This document shows positions 27,787 through 36,288 of a DNA stretch of 64,000 nt, in pieces. Where the stretch lies: NCBI RefSeq assembly GCF_026342735.1, contig NZ_JAPEMM010000002.1:124001-188000 (forward strand). Reading direction: 5' to 3'. Under the pieces are notes generated by a model, which was not told the origin of the DNA, did not search any database, and saw only the letters and a program-made list of their open reading frames with translations. The translations under genes were made by a program, and so were the position numbers. Source of the DNA: Streptomyces sp. NBC_00193 (GTDB lineage: Bacteria > Actinomycetota > Actinomycetes > Streptomycetales > Streptomycetaceae). The number at the start of each line of letters is the position of its first letter. Position 1 is the stretch's first letter.

Positions 27787-27915
27787 GTGAGGGTACAACG
27801 GTGATTGCCCGGCCGTCCGTGTGCAAGGCGGCCGGGCCATGGCGTGGTGCGGGGAAGCGGACGGGCCGACAGGGCTAGCCTCGGCGGCCGGACGACCAGG
27901 ACAGGTAGGTGCGCC

Positions 27916-28869
27916 GTGCCCCGTTCCGCAGTTCCCGAACCCCCGCGTACGAACCGTACGGGCCGTACCGGCCGCAGGGCCGGCTCCGTCCTGGTGCTGC
28001 TGGCGCTGTGTGCCATCGGGCTGGCCCCGGCCGGTACGGCAGCCGCCTCCGACCCGGGATCCGGAGGCCCGGGCGGCACGCTGTACGTCTCCGACTACGG
28101 CAACGACCGGGTGCTGCGGGTGGCGCGGCGCGGCGGGCAGGACGTGGTCCCCGCCGTGGGCCTGGTACGGCCCACGGGCATGGTGGTCGACGCCGCGGGC
28201 GATCTCTACGTGGCGGACACCGGGAACAACCGGGTCGTACGGATCCCCGCGGACGGCGGCCCCCAGGTCACCGTCGCGACGGACGGGCTCTCCCGCCCCC
28301 TCGGGCTGGCACTGGACGCCGAGGGCGATCTGTACATCGCCGACAGCTTCAACGACCGGGTCGTCGAGGTACCCGCGGACGGCAGTGGGCAGCGCACCGT
28401 ACCCACCGTGGGACTTCTCCACCCCTGGGGCCTCGCCTTCGACTCCGCGGGTTCCCTCTACGTCACCGACTTCGTGAACGACCGCGTCGTCACCCTCCCC
28501 GCCGGAGGCGGCGCGCAGCGCACCCTTCCCTTCTCGGGGCTCTCCCAGCCGGCCGGCATCGTCCTCGACCCGGCGGGCAACCTCTACGTCTCCGACACCG
28601 GCAACAGCCGTGTGGTGAGGCTGGCGGCCGGCGGCTCCGGCCAGAGCACGGTCCCCGCGTCCGGGCTCAACGACCCGCTGGGCCTGGCCCTCGACGGGCG
28701 GGGCCGCCTCTACGTCGCGGACGCCTTCAACAACCGGGTGGTCCGCCTCTCCCCCGACGGCAGCGGCCAGACGACCCTCCCCGTCACGGGCCTGAACACC
28801 CCGACGGGCCTGGCGATCCCGCCCACCCGCACCCTCCCGGCGGGCACCCATCGCGAGGGACGGTCCTAG
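27916..28869 (+). CDS. Secreted NHL-repeat beta-propeller protein
   Basis: 317 aa. A signal peptide (VLVLLALCAIGLAPAGTAAA) is followed by six NHL repeats of about 42 residues, each with a core such as LYVSDYGNDRVLRVARRGG, LYVADTGNNRVVRIPADGG or LYIADSFNDRVVEVPADGS. One propeller of six blades fills the protein; there is no kinase or enzymatic domain, unlike PknD-type proteins. It is likely an extracellular protein- or polysaccharide-binding propeller. GTG 27916 begins the signal peptide. Repeats are well preserved and the gene is intact. Confidence 0.85.
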   Translation: MPRSAVPEPPRTNRTGRTGRRAGSVLVLLALCAIGLAPAGTAAASDPGSGGPGGTLYVSDYGNDRVLRVARRGGQDVVPAVGLVRPTGMVVDAAGDLYVADTGNNRVVRIPADGGPQVTVATDGLSRPLGLALDAEGDLYIADSFNDRVVEVPADGSGQRTVPTVGLLHPWGLAFDSAGSLYVTDFVNDRVVTLPAGGGAQRTLPFSGLSQPAGIVLDPAGNLYVSDTGNSRVVRLAAGGSGQSTVPASGLNDPLGLALDGRGRLYVADAFNNRVVRLSPDGSGQTTLPVTGLNTPTGLAIPPTRTLPAGTHREGRS

Positions 28870-29135
28870 CAACTCTGCGCGTCCGCGCCGACTGCCGGGT
28901 GGACCAGTGCTGCACGCAGCTCGCGGGTCAGGGAGTCGGCCCGGTCCGCCGGGTCCGGGTCGACGATCGTATCGACGCTCTCGGCGGCGGCTCGCGCGGC
29001 ATCCGCGAACGAGGTCAGCAGGCGCGGGGACATGTCGTGCCCGTCACCCGTTGTTCCGTAGATGCCGATGCGCCCCTCCTTGGCCGTCGGGTCGCCGTAC
29101 ACCTCGGTGAAGATGCGGCGTGGGCCGACGGTGAG
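28866..29135 (-). pseudogene. Possible C-terminal fragment of an unknown protein
   Basis: The minus-strand frame ends with RRIFTEVYGDPTAKEGRIGIYG, LLTSFADAARAAAESVD and LTRELRAALVHPAVGADAQSC. Composition looks coding but no start or family is visible. It overlaps the end of the NHL gene by 4 bases at the stop codons. Confidence 0.35.
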
Positions 29136-29354
29136 ACGGGCTGCGGATCCTGCCGGCGGAAACCGTGGTCTACGACGGAACCCGGATGCGGATCGCCCAC
29201 CCCGGGCTGCCGTCCAGGTCCGCTGCCCGGCCTCGTAGGCCAGCTTCGGGTCCCCGGGACCGTGGGGCGCTGGCCGGGCGTATGTCAGTGCCGGGTGCGA
29301 GGCAGTGACCTGCGGCTGTGGTGCCGCCGAGCGGTTAACGGCGAGGAGCAGGTC

Positions 29355-29513
29355 ATGGACAACTACCGGGTGAGGTGGGTGCGGGCGAGCGATAGCTGGC
29401 CGGTGGTTCTCGGGATCAGCTAGATTCAGCCCAGCGCCGAGCACCGCAAAACCCGTCTCGAGGCCGAGGGCGCATCAGACATCAAGATCGTGAAGGTGAA
29501 GCCCGGCGCGTAG
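29355..29513 (+). pseudogene. Small conserved protein split by TAG
   Basis: A 52-residue protein begins MDNYRVRWVRASDSWPVVLGIS, meets TAG at 29421-29423, and continues in frame as AEHRKTRLEAEGASDIKIVKVKPGA to a natural stop. GGAG precedes the ATG by seven bases. I recall small Streptomyces proteins of this form without a known role. The stop leaves only 22 residues. Confidence 0.6.
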
Positions 29514-29573
29514 GACCGCCCGATTCGCGTGCGCCCGGCCGTCTCCACGCCGGGGGTGCGGGCGTTGAATGCG

Positions 29574-29609
29574 AACAGCCCCCTCGACCTGGTGGTCGAG
29601 GGGGCTGTT
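29574..29609. terminator. Terminator after the initiator tRNA
   Basis: A perfect 16-bp stem (arms 29574-29589 and 29594-29609) with a TGGT loop lies just downstream of the minus-strand tRNA. It is the strongest terminator-like hairpin in this part of the window. Confidence 0.85.
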
Positions 29610-29616
29610 GCGTTGG

Positions 29617-29690
29617 TAGCGGGGACAGGATTTGAACCTGCGACCTCTGGGTTATGAGCCCAGCGAGCTACCGAGCTGCTCCACCCCGCG
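29617..29690 (-). tRNA. tRNA-Met (CAT), initiator type
   Basis: The minus strand folds as a 74-nt tRNA: acceptor CGCGGGG pairing with CCCCGC, D-arm GAGCAGCTCGGTAGCTC, anticodon stem-loop GGGCTCATAACCC (anticodon CAT), and T-arm with GGTTCAAATCC. CCA is encoded after the discriminator A. The unpaired first base and the GGG/CCC pairs in the anticodon stem are initiator hallmarks. Confidence 0.95.
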
Positions 29691-29820
29691 TCGGTGAACA
29701 CCACCATACGGCACTGGCCCCACGCTTCCGACCGAGTATCCAGGCGATGAGGCGATCGCGTTCCGCCCGCAGCAAGTCTGGACCGACCTCAGGCCGTTCT
29801 CCTCGGCAACGGACCGGGGA

Positions 29821-30360
29821 GTGTCTCGGAGTACCACGACCGCCCCTCCAGCGGACCAAGCTGCGGCTGACGCCCTTGCCGGTTGCCTTTCCACCCGTTC
29901 GCTTGACCTCATCGTGTCGGCCTGGCGGGCCGAGCGGCGAGGGAAGGGTCTGGATATCGGGCGGCCGCCCGAGCACGACCTGCGCCGCATCATGGACGCG
30001 GCCAGCGTCTCCGACAACGCCGGCGGCATCCACCTGCTCTCAAACATCGCTAAAGCCTACCCCCGCATCACCAAGGCCGGGGCCGACACCGGATACCGGA
30101 CCAACGCCATCGACCACGGCGCCACCCTCGGCATCGACGTCGAGGTCACCCGCCGCGACCCGGGCGAGAAGGGCTTCAAGGTCATCCCGCGGCGGTGGGT
30201 CGTCGAGCGGACCTTCGGCTGGTTGATGAACCACCGCCGCCTCGCTCGCGACTACGAAACCCACCCACCCCGCTCCGAAGCGATGATCCGCCTCGCGATG
30301 ATCGACCTGATGAGCCGTCGCCTCACGCACGAAGCCACGCTGAACTGGCGCGGCACATAG
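29821..30360 (+). pseudogene. IS5-family transposase with internal deletion
   Basis: The N-terminal motif GLDIGRPPEHDLRRIMDA joins abruptly to ASVSDNAGGIHLL and then to the C-terminal half: YRTNAIDHGATLGIDVEV, FKVIPRRWVVERTFGWLMNHRRLARDYE, IDLMSRRLTHEATLNWRG. Compared with the copy at 25703, the segment carrying the first catalytic Asp is missing. The reading frame stays open, so a 179-aa protein could be made, but it would not be catalytic. No inverted repeats were found around it. Confidence 0.75.
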
Positions 30361-30389
30361 CTCGCCCCGTGCGTACTCAACGTGAGGCG

Positions 30390-30812
30390 TCAGCCCCCCT
30401 CAAAGCCACGGAAGGTCCCCGATCCGTCAGCGGCATCGGCGAAGTCCGCAAAGTCCATGTTGGCGATGCTGAGGTTGGCAGCCACGTCCGGAAACCACTG
30501 CACCGGAACCCTGAACGTTCGCCCAGGTTCGTCCGAGAGGTCCACGGCCAGAACTGGGTGGCCCGGATCGCCCATCGTGATCGTGTCCGCCAGGAACGTG
30601 TAGACGATCTGGTCGCCTTCTTCCGCGGCAGCTTCTTCGTCCACGAGTGCCTGGACATCCACGTCGGCGAAGCAAAGGTCGCTGACATACGTGGCATGGG
30701 GATACTCGCCAGCAGCATCGAGTACGGCTCGAACCGCATCCCAGGCTCCCTCGTCACCGAAGTCGGTGCGCAGGACCAGCGAAGTCAGATCATCGGGATG
30801 AGGCAGGGGCAT
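30390..30812 (-). CDS. DUF6924-type protein
   Basis: 140 aa. The protein begins MPLPHPDDLTSLVLRTDFGDEGAWDAV and continues YVSDLCFADVDVQALVDEEAAA, VYTFLADTITMGDPGHPVLAVDL and RTFRVPVQWFPDVAANLSIANMDF, the pattern of DUF6924 proteins, small cytoplasmic proteins of unknown role. The ATG at 30812 with GAGAGGA nine bases upstream is chosen; an ATG ten codons earlier (30842) is possible. The gene is intact between two disturbed regions. Confidence 0.8.
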   Translation of the reverse strand: MPLPHPDDLTSLVLRTDFGDEGAWDAVRAVLDAAGEYPHATYVSDLCFADVDVQALVDEEAAAEEGDQIVYTFLADTITMGDPGHPVLAVDLSDEPGRTFRVPVQWFPDVAANLSIANMDFADFADAADGSGTFRGFEGG

Positions 30813-31457
30813 GAACGTGATCCTCTCACCCGACGCCGGCATCGACCGTCGGCGAGGTCAGGGCACCCAACCGCGTCGACGTGGCCTCCCAGACCCCACC
30901 GGCCGGTCGGCATTGCCAAACACCCCCGCCGGGACAAAAAGCTCTTTCAGGGCCAGCGCGCCAACGGCCACCCGGGCCGGGCCGCCGGGCTGATTGCGCA
31001 GTCCGACGTCCAAGTCCACGAAGGTGGCGGCACTGAAACCGTCATCGATCATCCCCACCGGAGCCCCGGCATCGGCTCCGCATCACCGCGGCCCCGGAAA
31101 CCCGGCCGGGGGCGTGCGGGACCTCCGTTCCTGGACGCCGTACGGATCTGGGAAGCGGACACCGCAAGCGATTTCTGGCAGTCGACCCCACCGACCGGCG
31201 GCTTCCGGTCAACCTCCGGGAGCCGTCGCCCCAGCAGCACGGCGGCCCCCCGACATGATCAGCACCCATACCAAGGAGGCCGCCACCACGAGGGCGGCCA
31301 GATCCCGCTGCTCCGGCACCCAGCCTGCGCTCTACTCACTCACTCCAGTCCCCCGCCTCTCGCGTCCGGCCCACCTCACCGTGCCGACGTGCTTCCTCGT
31401 CATGCGCGAGAGCGGGTGAACTCAGCTCCACAGCCCGCCAGTTGAAGGAGATCTCGC
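30813..31457. other. Long intergenic region before the ABC exporter
   Basis: No gene is supported. A minus-strand stretch near 30870-31050 (FVDLDVGLRNQPGGPARVAVGALAL) looks coding but matches nothing I can name. The GTG of the ABC gene has GAAGGAG at 31444-31450 as ribosome binding site. The promoter of the exporter must lie here, but I see no convincing -10/-35 pair. Confidence 0.5.
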
Positions 31458-33347
31458 GTGTCCGAGCAGCAAGACGTGAAACAGAAGACCGTCGCGGCCC
31501 CCGCACCGCCGGACTTCAAGTACACCTGGGGCCAGCACAACGAAACGATGGAAGCCCTGTCGCTCAGGCAGATGGCCCGCCGCGTCCCGGCCGCCCTACG
31601 GCAGACCTCGCAGCTCGCGCTCGCCGTGAACCGCAACGCCTTCCACGTGCTGGTTGCCGCCCAGATCCTTGGCGGGATCTGTACGGCTGCCGCACTCGCG
31701 GCGATCTCCAAGGCGATGGTTCCCCTGCTGGCCGGCGACGGCGTCCAGGAACGCATCTCGGCCTCCATCTGGCCGCTGGTGATCGCGGCCGCGATGACCG
31801 CCCTCGGCGCGCTCTCCTCGATCGCCTCCGGCAGCGCCGCACGCCGGCTGAACCCTGGCATGGCCACCCTCGCCGACCTCGCGATGGTCGACGCGCACAT
31901 GGACGTCGAGCTCGAGGCCTACGACGCCCCGGACTTCACCGAGCGCTCCGAGGCTGCCGAGACCGGCTCCGCCCGCTCCGCGATGCTGCTGCAGGACGCC
32001 CTCGGGTTCACCGGCGGCTTGATCGACATGGTGGCTGTCGCTTCCGTGCTCGCTCTCGTCCACCCCGTGCTGCTGCCGCTGCTCCTGCTGTCGGTGGTCC
32101 CGCGCGGCCTCGGGTCCGTGTACGCGGCACGCCTGGACTACCGCCTGCACAACGCGTCGGTCGCCTCGCGGAACATCAAGCACATGATGCGGTGGCACCT
32201 GACGACGCCGAAGCTTTCGGAGGAGCTGCGCGGCAACAGCATGCGGCCGTACGCCCACGCCTGGTACGCGGCCGTCTGCGAGCGTATCGACTCCCGGATG
32301 GTGTCCTCCGCCCCCCAGTACCTGGTCGTCTACCTGATCGCAGCCGCATGCTCCGGCGTGTTCGTCGTCGCCACGTACGGCGCGCTCGCCGCGCTGGTGG
32401 TCGGCGGATACATGGCCATCGCCGCGGCCGGCACGGCCATCGTCGCGATGCGCACCTCGACCGCCGCGCTGTCGCAGCTGGTGGTCTACGGGGCGGCGAT
32501 GTTCCAGCACGCCCTGTACCTCGGGGACTACACGAACTTCGTGAAGGAGGCCGCCGCGAAGTCGGGGCCCCGCGGCCCGCAGGTCATCGAGGGCGGGCCG
32601 GAGAAAATCCGGCTGGAGGAGGCCACTTACACCTACCCCGGCAAGGACGAGCCCGCGCTCGGCCCGGTCTCCCTCACCCTGACCCGCGGTGAGGTCATCG
32701 CCGTCGTCGGCGAGAACGGCGCCGGCAAGTCCACTCTGATCCGGCTGCTCACCTCCCTGACGGTCCCGAGCTCCGGCACGGTCTCCTGGGACGGGATCCC
32801 GACCGCTGACTGCGACCAGCGCACCGCCTGGCAGCATGTCGGCCTGGTCACCCAGTCTTACGGTTACTGGCCGTTCTCCACCCGGGAGAACGTCACACTC
32901 GGTCAGCCCGATCCCGTGCGGGGTGAGGAAGCCGTCTGGGATGCCCTGAGCGCGGTCGGCATGCGCGAGGCCGTCGAAGCGTTCCCGCAGCAGCTGGACA
33001 CCCTCCTTGCGCGTTCGATCTGGGGCGGCCACGAGCCGTCGGGTGGGCAGTGGCAGCGCCTCGCGTGTGCGCGGGCGTTCCACCGGCGGCCGCGCCTGCT
33101 GGTCATGGACGAGCCGACCTCGGCGATGGACCCGCGCGGCGAGCACATGGTCTTCACCGGCCTGCGGGACATGAAGCAGGACCGGATCACGGTGATCGTC
33201 ACGCACCGGATGGAAAACTGCCGCCTGGCCGACCGCGTCATCGTCCTTGACGGCGGCAAGATCACCGAGCACGGCACCTACGACGAGCTGGTCGCCGTGG
33301 AAGGTGGCCGTTTCAGGGAGCTCGTCGATCTTTCGCAGGACCGATGA
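31458..33347 (+). CDS. ABC transporter, fused permease and ATPase
   Basis: 629 aa. Residues about 55-340 hold the membrane domain of six helices (VLVAAQILGGICTAAALAAI, WPLVIAAAMTALGALSSI, VVYLIAAACSGVFVVATYGALAALVVGGYMAI). The ATPase domain begins near residue 380: Walker A GENGAGKST about 418-426, signature PSGGQ near 526, Walker B LLVMDEPTSAMD near 547, and a switch His in IVTHRM. This layout is a type-IV exporter half-transporter acting as a homodimer for peptides, lipids or drugs. GTG 31458 follows a good ribosome binding site. Its position before the Nudix/PIG-L/APH genes suggests export of a product or resistance. Confidence 0.92.
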   Translation: MSEQQDVKQKTVAAPAPPDFKYTWGQHNETMEALSLRQMARRVPAALRQTSQLALAVNRNAFHVLVAAQILGGICTAAALAAISKAMVPLLAGDGVQERISASIWPLVIAAAMTALGALSSIASGSAARRLNPGMATLADLAMVDAHMDVELEAYDAPDFTERSEAAETGSARSAMLLQDALGFTGGLIDMVAVASVLALVHPVLLPLLLLSVVPRGLGSVYAARLDYRLHNASVASRNIKHMMRWHLTTPKLSEELRGNSMRPYAHAWYAAVCERIDSRMVSSAPQYLVVYLIAAACSGVFVVATYGALAALVVGGYMAIAAAGTAIVAMRTSTAALSQLVVYGAAMFQHALYLGDYTNFVKEAAAKSGPRGPQVIEGGPEKIRLEEATYTYPGKDEPALGPVSLTLTRGEVIAVVGENGAGKSTLIRLLTSLTVPSSGTVSWDGIPTADCDQRTAWQHVGLVTQSYGYWPFSTRENVTLGQPDPVRGEEAVWDALSAVGMREAVEAFPQQLDTLLARSIWGGHEPSGGQWQRLACARAFHRRPRLLVMDEPTSAMDPRGEHMVFTGLRDMKQDRITVIVTHRMENCRLADRVIVLDGGKITEHGTYDELVAVEGGRFRELVDLSQDR

Positions 33348-33367
33348 CCCGCTAGCCCGGACCTCTG

Positions 33368-33391
33368 GAGGTCTCCGCCTTCGGAGACCTC
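33368..33391 (+). terminator. Terminator of the ABC exporter gene
   Basis: A perfect 10-bp stem (GAGGTCTCCG and complement) with a CCTT loop lies 20 bases after the stop. It separates the exporter transcript from the Nudix gene. Confidence 0.75.
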
Positions 33392-33709
33392 TTCAGACAT
33401 CACCGCCAACCCCCGGCTGACAGGCCGGCACCCGACCGAAAAACGCAAGCCGCTGATCGAGTGTCACTCCACCGCCTCCACTCGAACGCGTGAGTTCAAG
33501 ACCAGCCAGCCCCGCGTGACCGGCCCCGCACACCGCAGCCGCACAACCGTTCTATGAATCATCCGTTCCCGGCCGTTACGACCCGAGGCTGAGCGCGTTT
33601 TTAGAGCACCAGTGCCATCCGGCCACCCAGTTGGAGGACGCCGTAGGAGCCGACATCAGCATCGGGCAGCAACGGGCAGCAACCCTTGGGAATCGAACAG
33701 TCCTGAGCG
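33392..33709. other. Intergenic region before the triple-Nudix gene
   Basis: No gene, repeat or RNA is visible. It should hold the promoter of the Nudix gene. No ribosome binding site is obvious ahead of 33710. Confidence 0.5.
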
Positions 33710-35305
33710 GTGAGCCAGGACTCGACCCACGACGGTCCACCTGATGGCCAGCGCCCCGGCCCTGCGCCCTGCCGGCACCTCCAGCCCACCGCTCCCTACA
33801 TCCGCCATCTCTGTGAGGTCACCTTGCCGCCCTCCACCGCCCACATCCGCACTCTCGTCACCGCCTACCTGGAACAGCACCCGGCCGAAGCGCCCGCGCT
33901 CGCACCTCTGTTGCGGATGCTGGACGAAGACGCCGATCCCACGAGCCGCTCGACCATGCCAGGGCACATCACCTGCAGCGCGGTCGTCGTCGACCACAAC
34001 CGCCGTGTCCTGCTCATCCACCACAACCTCTTCAGGCTGATGCTGGCACCAGGCGGGCACGTGGAGGCAGGTGACCGCTCACTGCTGGAGACGGCACTGC
34101 GCGAGGTCCACGAGGAGGCCGGCATCCCGCCCGGCGCCCTGTGCGCCACCACCGCCTACGGACCCCTGCCCATCGACATCGACGTATTCGACGTCGACGC
34201 CAACCCCGTCAAGAGCGAAGACGCCCACCAGCACTGGGACTTCCGCTTCGTCTTCCAGCTGGTGGACAGGAACGTCGAGATCACCGTGCAGACGGAGGAG
34301 GTCTCGGCCGCCGAGTGGCGCGCCTTCGACGAGGTCGCGGCCCCGCAGCTGCGGGCGAAGCTCTTGGCCTCCGGTCTCGACGGCCGGATCGAACCGGTCA
34401 ACGCCACCACGCTGATCCATGACGGCCGGGGAAAGTACCTTCTTCATCTGCGCGATGACGTCGAGGGGATCTGGGAGCCGGGTGCCTGGTCTCTGCTCGG
34501 TGGCGGCCGTGAGCCCGAGGACGCCTCCTTGGAGGCCACGGCCCGCCGCGAGCTGTGGGAGGAAGCCGGACTCGCCCTGCCGGTGCTCGAGCCGTTCGCC
34601 GTGGAGGTGGCCACCGGAACCAATGGAATGGCTGTCCCGGTCCAGATCTTCTGCGGCCGGTGGACCGGCGATCCGGCGAGCGTCGACCTCCGAGAAGGGG
34701 TCATGGTCGCCTGGTTCAGCCCCGACACGATGACCCGCCTCAGGCTGAGCCCCTCCACCCTCGACCTCGTACGCCAGCACGCGGCCGGACCCGCCTCCGA
34801 CACCCGCTCCGACCCGGAACTGTTGGCCGTCGCGGAGCAACGGCCCAGGTCAAAGGCAGGGAGCAGCAGCGTCCCGCACATCGTGGGTGTCCACCTCTAC
34901 CTCCAGCGCGAAGACGGGAAGGTCCTCCTCGGACTGCGGCACCCCAGCTCCGCGTTCGCCGCCTCCACCCATCACCTGCTCGCCGGCCACTGCGAGCAGG
35001 AATCCGCGGTGAGCTGCGTGGTCCGGGAGGCTCAGGAGGAGGCGGGACTGCTGATCGACCCGGACGAGGTGGAACTGGTCCACGTGGTGCACATGATCGA
35101 CGCGCCCGGGGCCCAGCCACGGATCGGTCTGTTCCTCCGTGCCCGGCGGTGGCAGGGCACACCCGAGGTCCGCGAGCCGGACCGCTGCACGTCCTGGGAC
35201 TGGCACGACCCAACACGGCTTCCCGAGCGCATCGTCCCGTACGCAGCGGCCGCCATCGAAGGGATCCAGGCGGGCCGCGTCTACACCGAACTCGGGTGGT
35301 CCTGA
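33710..35305 (+). CDS. Triple-Nudix-domain protein
   Basis: 531 aa with three consecutive Nudix domains. Domain 1 (residues about 80-210) has GGHVEAGDRSLLETALREVHEEAGI near 114-138. Domain 2 (about 220-350) has GGGREPEDASLEATARRELWEEAGL near 263. Domain 3 (about 385-530) has AGHCEQESAVSCVVREAQEEAGL near 424. Boxes 1 and 2 fit the Nudix signature; box 3 is one residue short before its first Glu. Substrates would be nucleoside-diphosphate derivatives. The start is doubtful: a GTG at 33710 lacks a ribosome binding site, and conserved sequence begins at LPPSTAHIRTLV, where a TTG at 33824 follows GTGAGG. Confidence 0.85.
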   Translation: MSQDSTHDGPPDGQRPGPAPCRHLQPTAPYIRHLCEVTLPPSTAHIRTLVTAYLEQHPAEAPALAPLLRMLDEDADPTSRSTMPGHITCSAVVVDHNRRVLLIHHNLFRLMLAPGGHVEAGDRSLLETALREVHEEAGIPPGALCATTAYGPLPIDIDVFDVDANPVKSEDAHQHWDFRFVFQLVDRNVEITVQTEEVSAAEWRAFDEVAAPQLRAKLLASGLDGRIEPVNATTLIHDGRGKYLLHLRDDVEGIWEPGAWSLLGGGREPEDASLEATARRELWEEAGLALPVLEPFAVEVATGTNGMAVPVQIFCGRWTGDPASVDLREGVMVAWFSPDTMTRLRLSPSTLDLVRQHAAGPASDTRSDPELLAVAEQRPRSKAGSSSVPHIVGVHLYLQREDGKVLLGLRHPSSAFAASTHHLLAGHCEQESAVSCVVREAQEEAGLLIDPDEVELVHVVHMIDAPGAQPRIGLFLRARRWQGTPEVREPDRCTSWDWHDPTRLPERIVPYAAAAIEGIQAGRVYTELGWS

Positions 35306-35366
35306 GCTGTTCCCGGCGCCGTAGCCGCCTCGCGCTCCGTCTCCGACTCCGACTCCCTACTGAAGT

Positions 35367-35410
35367 CGGGCGCGGCCCGTCTGCTGGCGGTTTTTTCCCC
35401 GCTGACGGGC
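35367..35410 (+). terminator. Terminator-like hairpin with T-run
   Basis: GGCCCGTC (35367-35374) pairs with GACGGGCC (35403-35410) around a loop holding TTTTTT. It lies between the Nudix and PIG-L genes and may partly separate their transcripts. A second imperfect GC palindrome follows immediately. Confidence 0.4.
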
Positions 35411-35517
35411 CCCGGAAATCCGGGCCCCCGGTCATGTAATCCCCGCCCAAAGCCTCCGGCACCACGCCGGAGCACGAACCTCGACCCACGGAGGAAGTCA
35501 TCCCAACGCAGTCCGTC

Positions 35518-36288
35518 ATGGGCATCTTTGCCCACCCTGACGATGAAGCCCTGGCCGCAGGTGGCGTCCTGGCGCAGCATGCGGCGGCCGGTGCCCGCAC
35601 CGCTGTCGTGACAGCCACCTGGACGCCCGGTACCCACCGCGCCGAAGAACTCGCCCACGCGCTCGACGCCCTCGGCGCCGGCTCACCCCGCCTGCTCGGC
35701 TACGCGGACCACCAGGTGCCGGAGTCCGCCCCCGAACAGCCGCGCCTGTGCGATGCCCCGCTCGACGAGGCGATCGGCCGGATCGTGGCCCACCTGCGCG
35801 AATTCCAGCCCGACATCGTCATCAGCCACGACCCCACTGGGGCATCCGGACACCCTGACCACATCCGGACCCACCAAATCGCTCTTCTTGCTGCCCATGC
35901 CGCGGGCATCGCAGAACTCCACCCACAGGCCGGCCCGGCCTGGACCCCCAGCAGCCTCTGGCTCTGCGCCTACCCAACCGCGGGCGCCCAGCCGCTGGGA
36001 GACCTTGTCGCCACCGCCGGGAAGCGCCTTCGGACGGTCCCGGACGAGATGATCACGACGGCCGTCGACGTACGGCCGTGGATCGACCGGAAGCAGGAGG
36101 CGATCCTGGCCCACCGGTCCGAAGTAGCGCGGTCCCGCTCCCTGCCCGCCCTCCTGGCCGGCCTCCCCGAACAAGATCGGGCGAACATCCTGGGCACCGA
36201 GTGGTTCATCTGCTACGACCTGGACCCCGGCCGGGTCCCCGGGCACCGTGTCCAGGACCTGCCACGGCCGGCAACGGAGGGAGCGTGA
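35518..36288 (+). CDS. PIG-L family deacetylase
   Basis: 256 aa. The zinc-binding motif AHPDDE sits at residues 5-10 and HPDH near 112-115 in SHDPTGASGHPDH. The family removes N-acetyl groups from GlcNAc-type sugars, as in mycothiol and teicoplanin chemistry. The ATG at 35518 begins four residues before AHPDDE, which is short. A GGAGGA at 35490-35495 points to an in-frame ATC at 35500 that would give six more residues, so a rare start or mutated ATG is possible. It overlaps the APH-like gene by GTGA. Confidence 0.9.
   Translation: MGIFAHPDDEALAAGGVLAQHAAAGARTAVVTATWTPGTHRAEELAHALDALGAGSPRLLGYADHQVPESAPEQPRLCDAPLDEAIGRIVAHLREFQPDIVISHDPTGASGHPDHIRTHQIALLAAHAAGIAELHPQAGPAWTPSSLWLCAYPTAGAQPLGDLVATAGKRLRTVPDEMITTAVDVRPWIDRKQEAILAHRSEVARSRSLPALLAGLPEQDRANILGTEWFICYDLDPGRVPGHRVQDLPRPATEGA

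Noticed and set aside
2385..29513. Stop-codon reassignment or a suppressor system explaining in-frame stops
   Set aside because: All three stop codons are involved and many other lesions are frameshifts, so no single reassignment explains the pattern.
29590..29700. Initiator tRNA as attachment site of an integrated element
   Set aside because: No second copy of the tRNA 3' end was found in the window and no integrase gene adjoins it.
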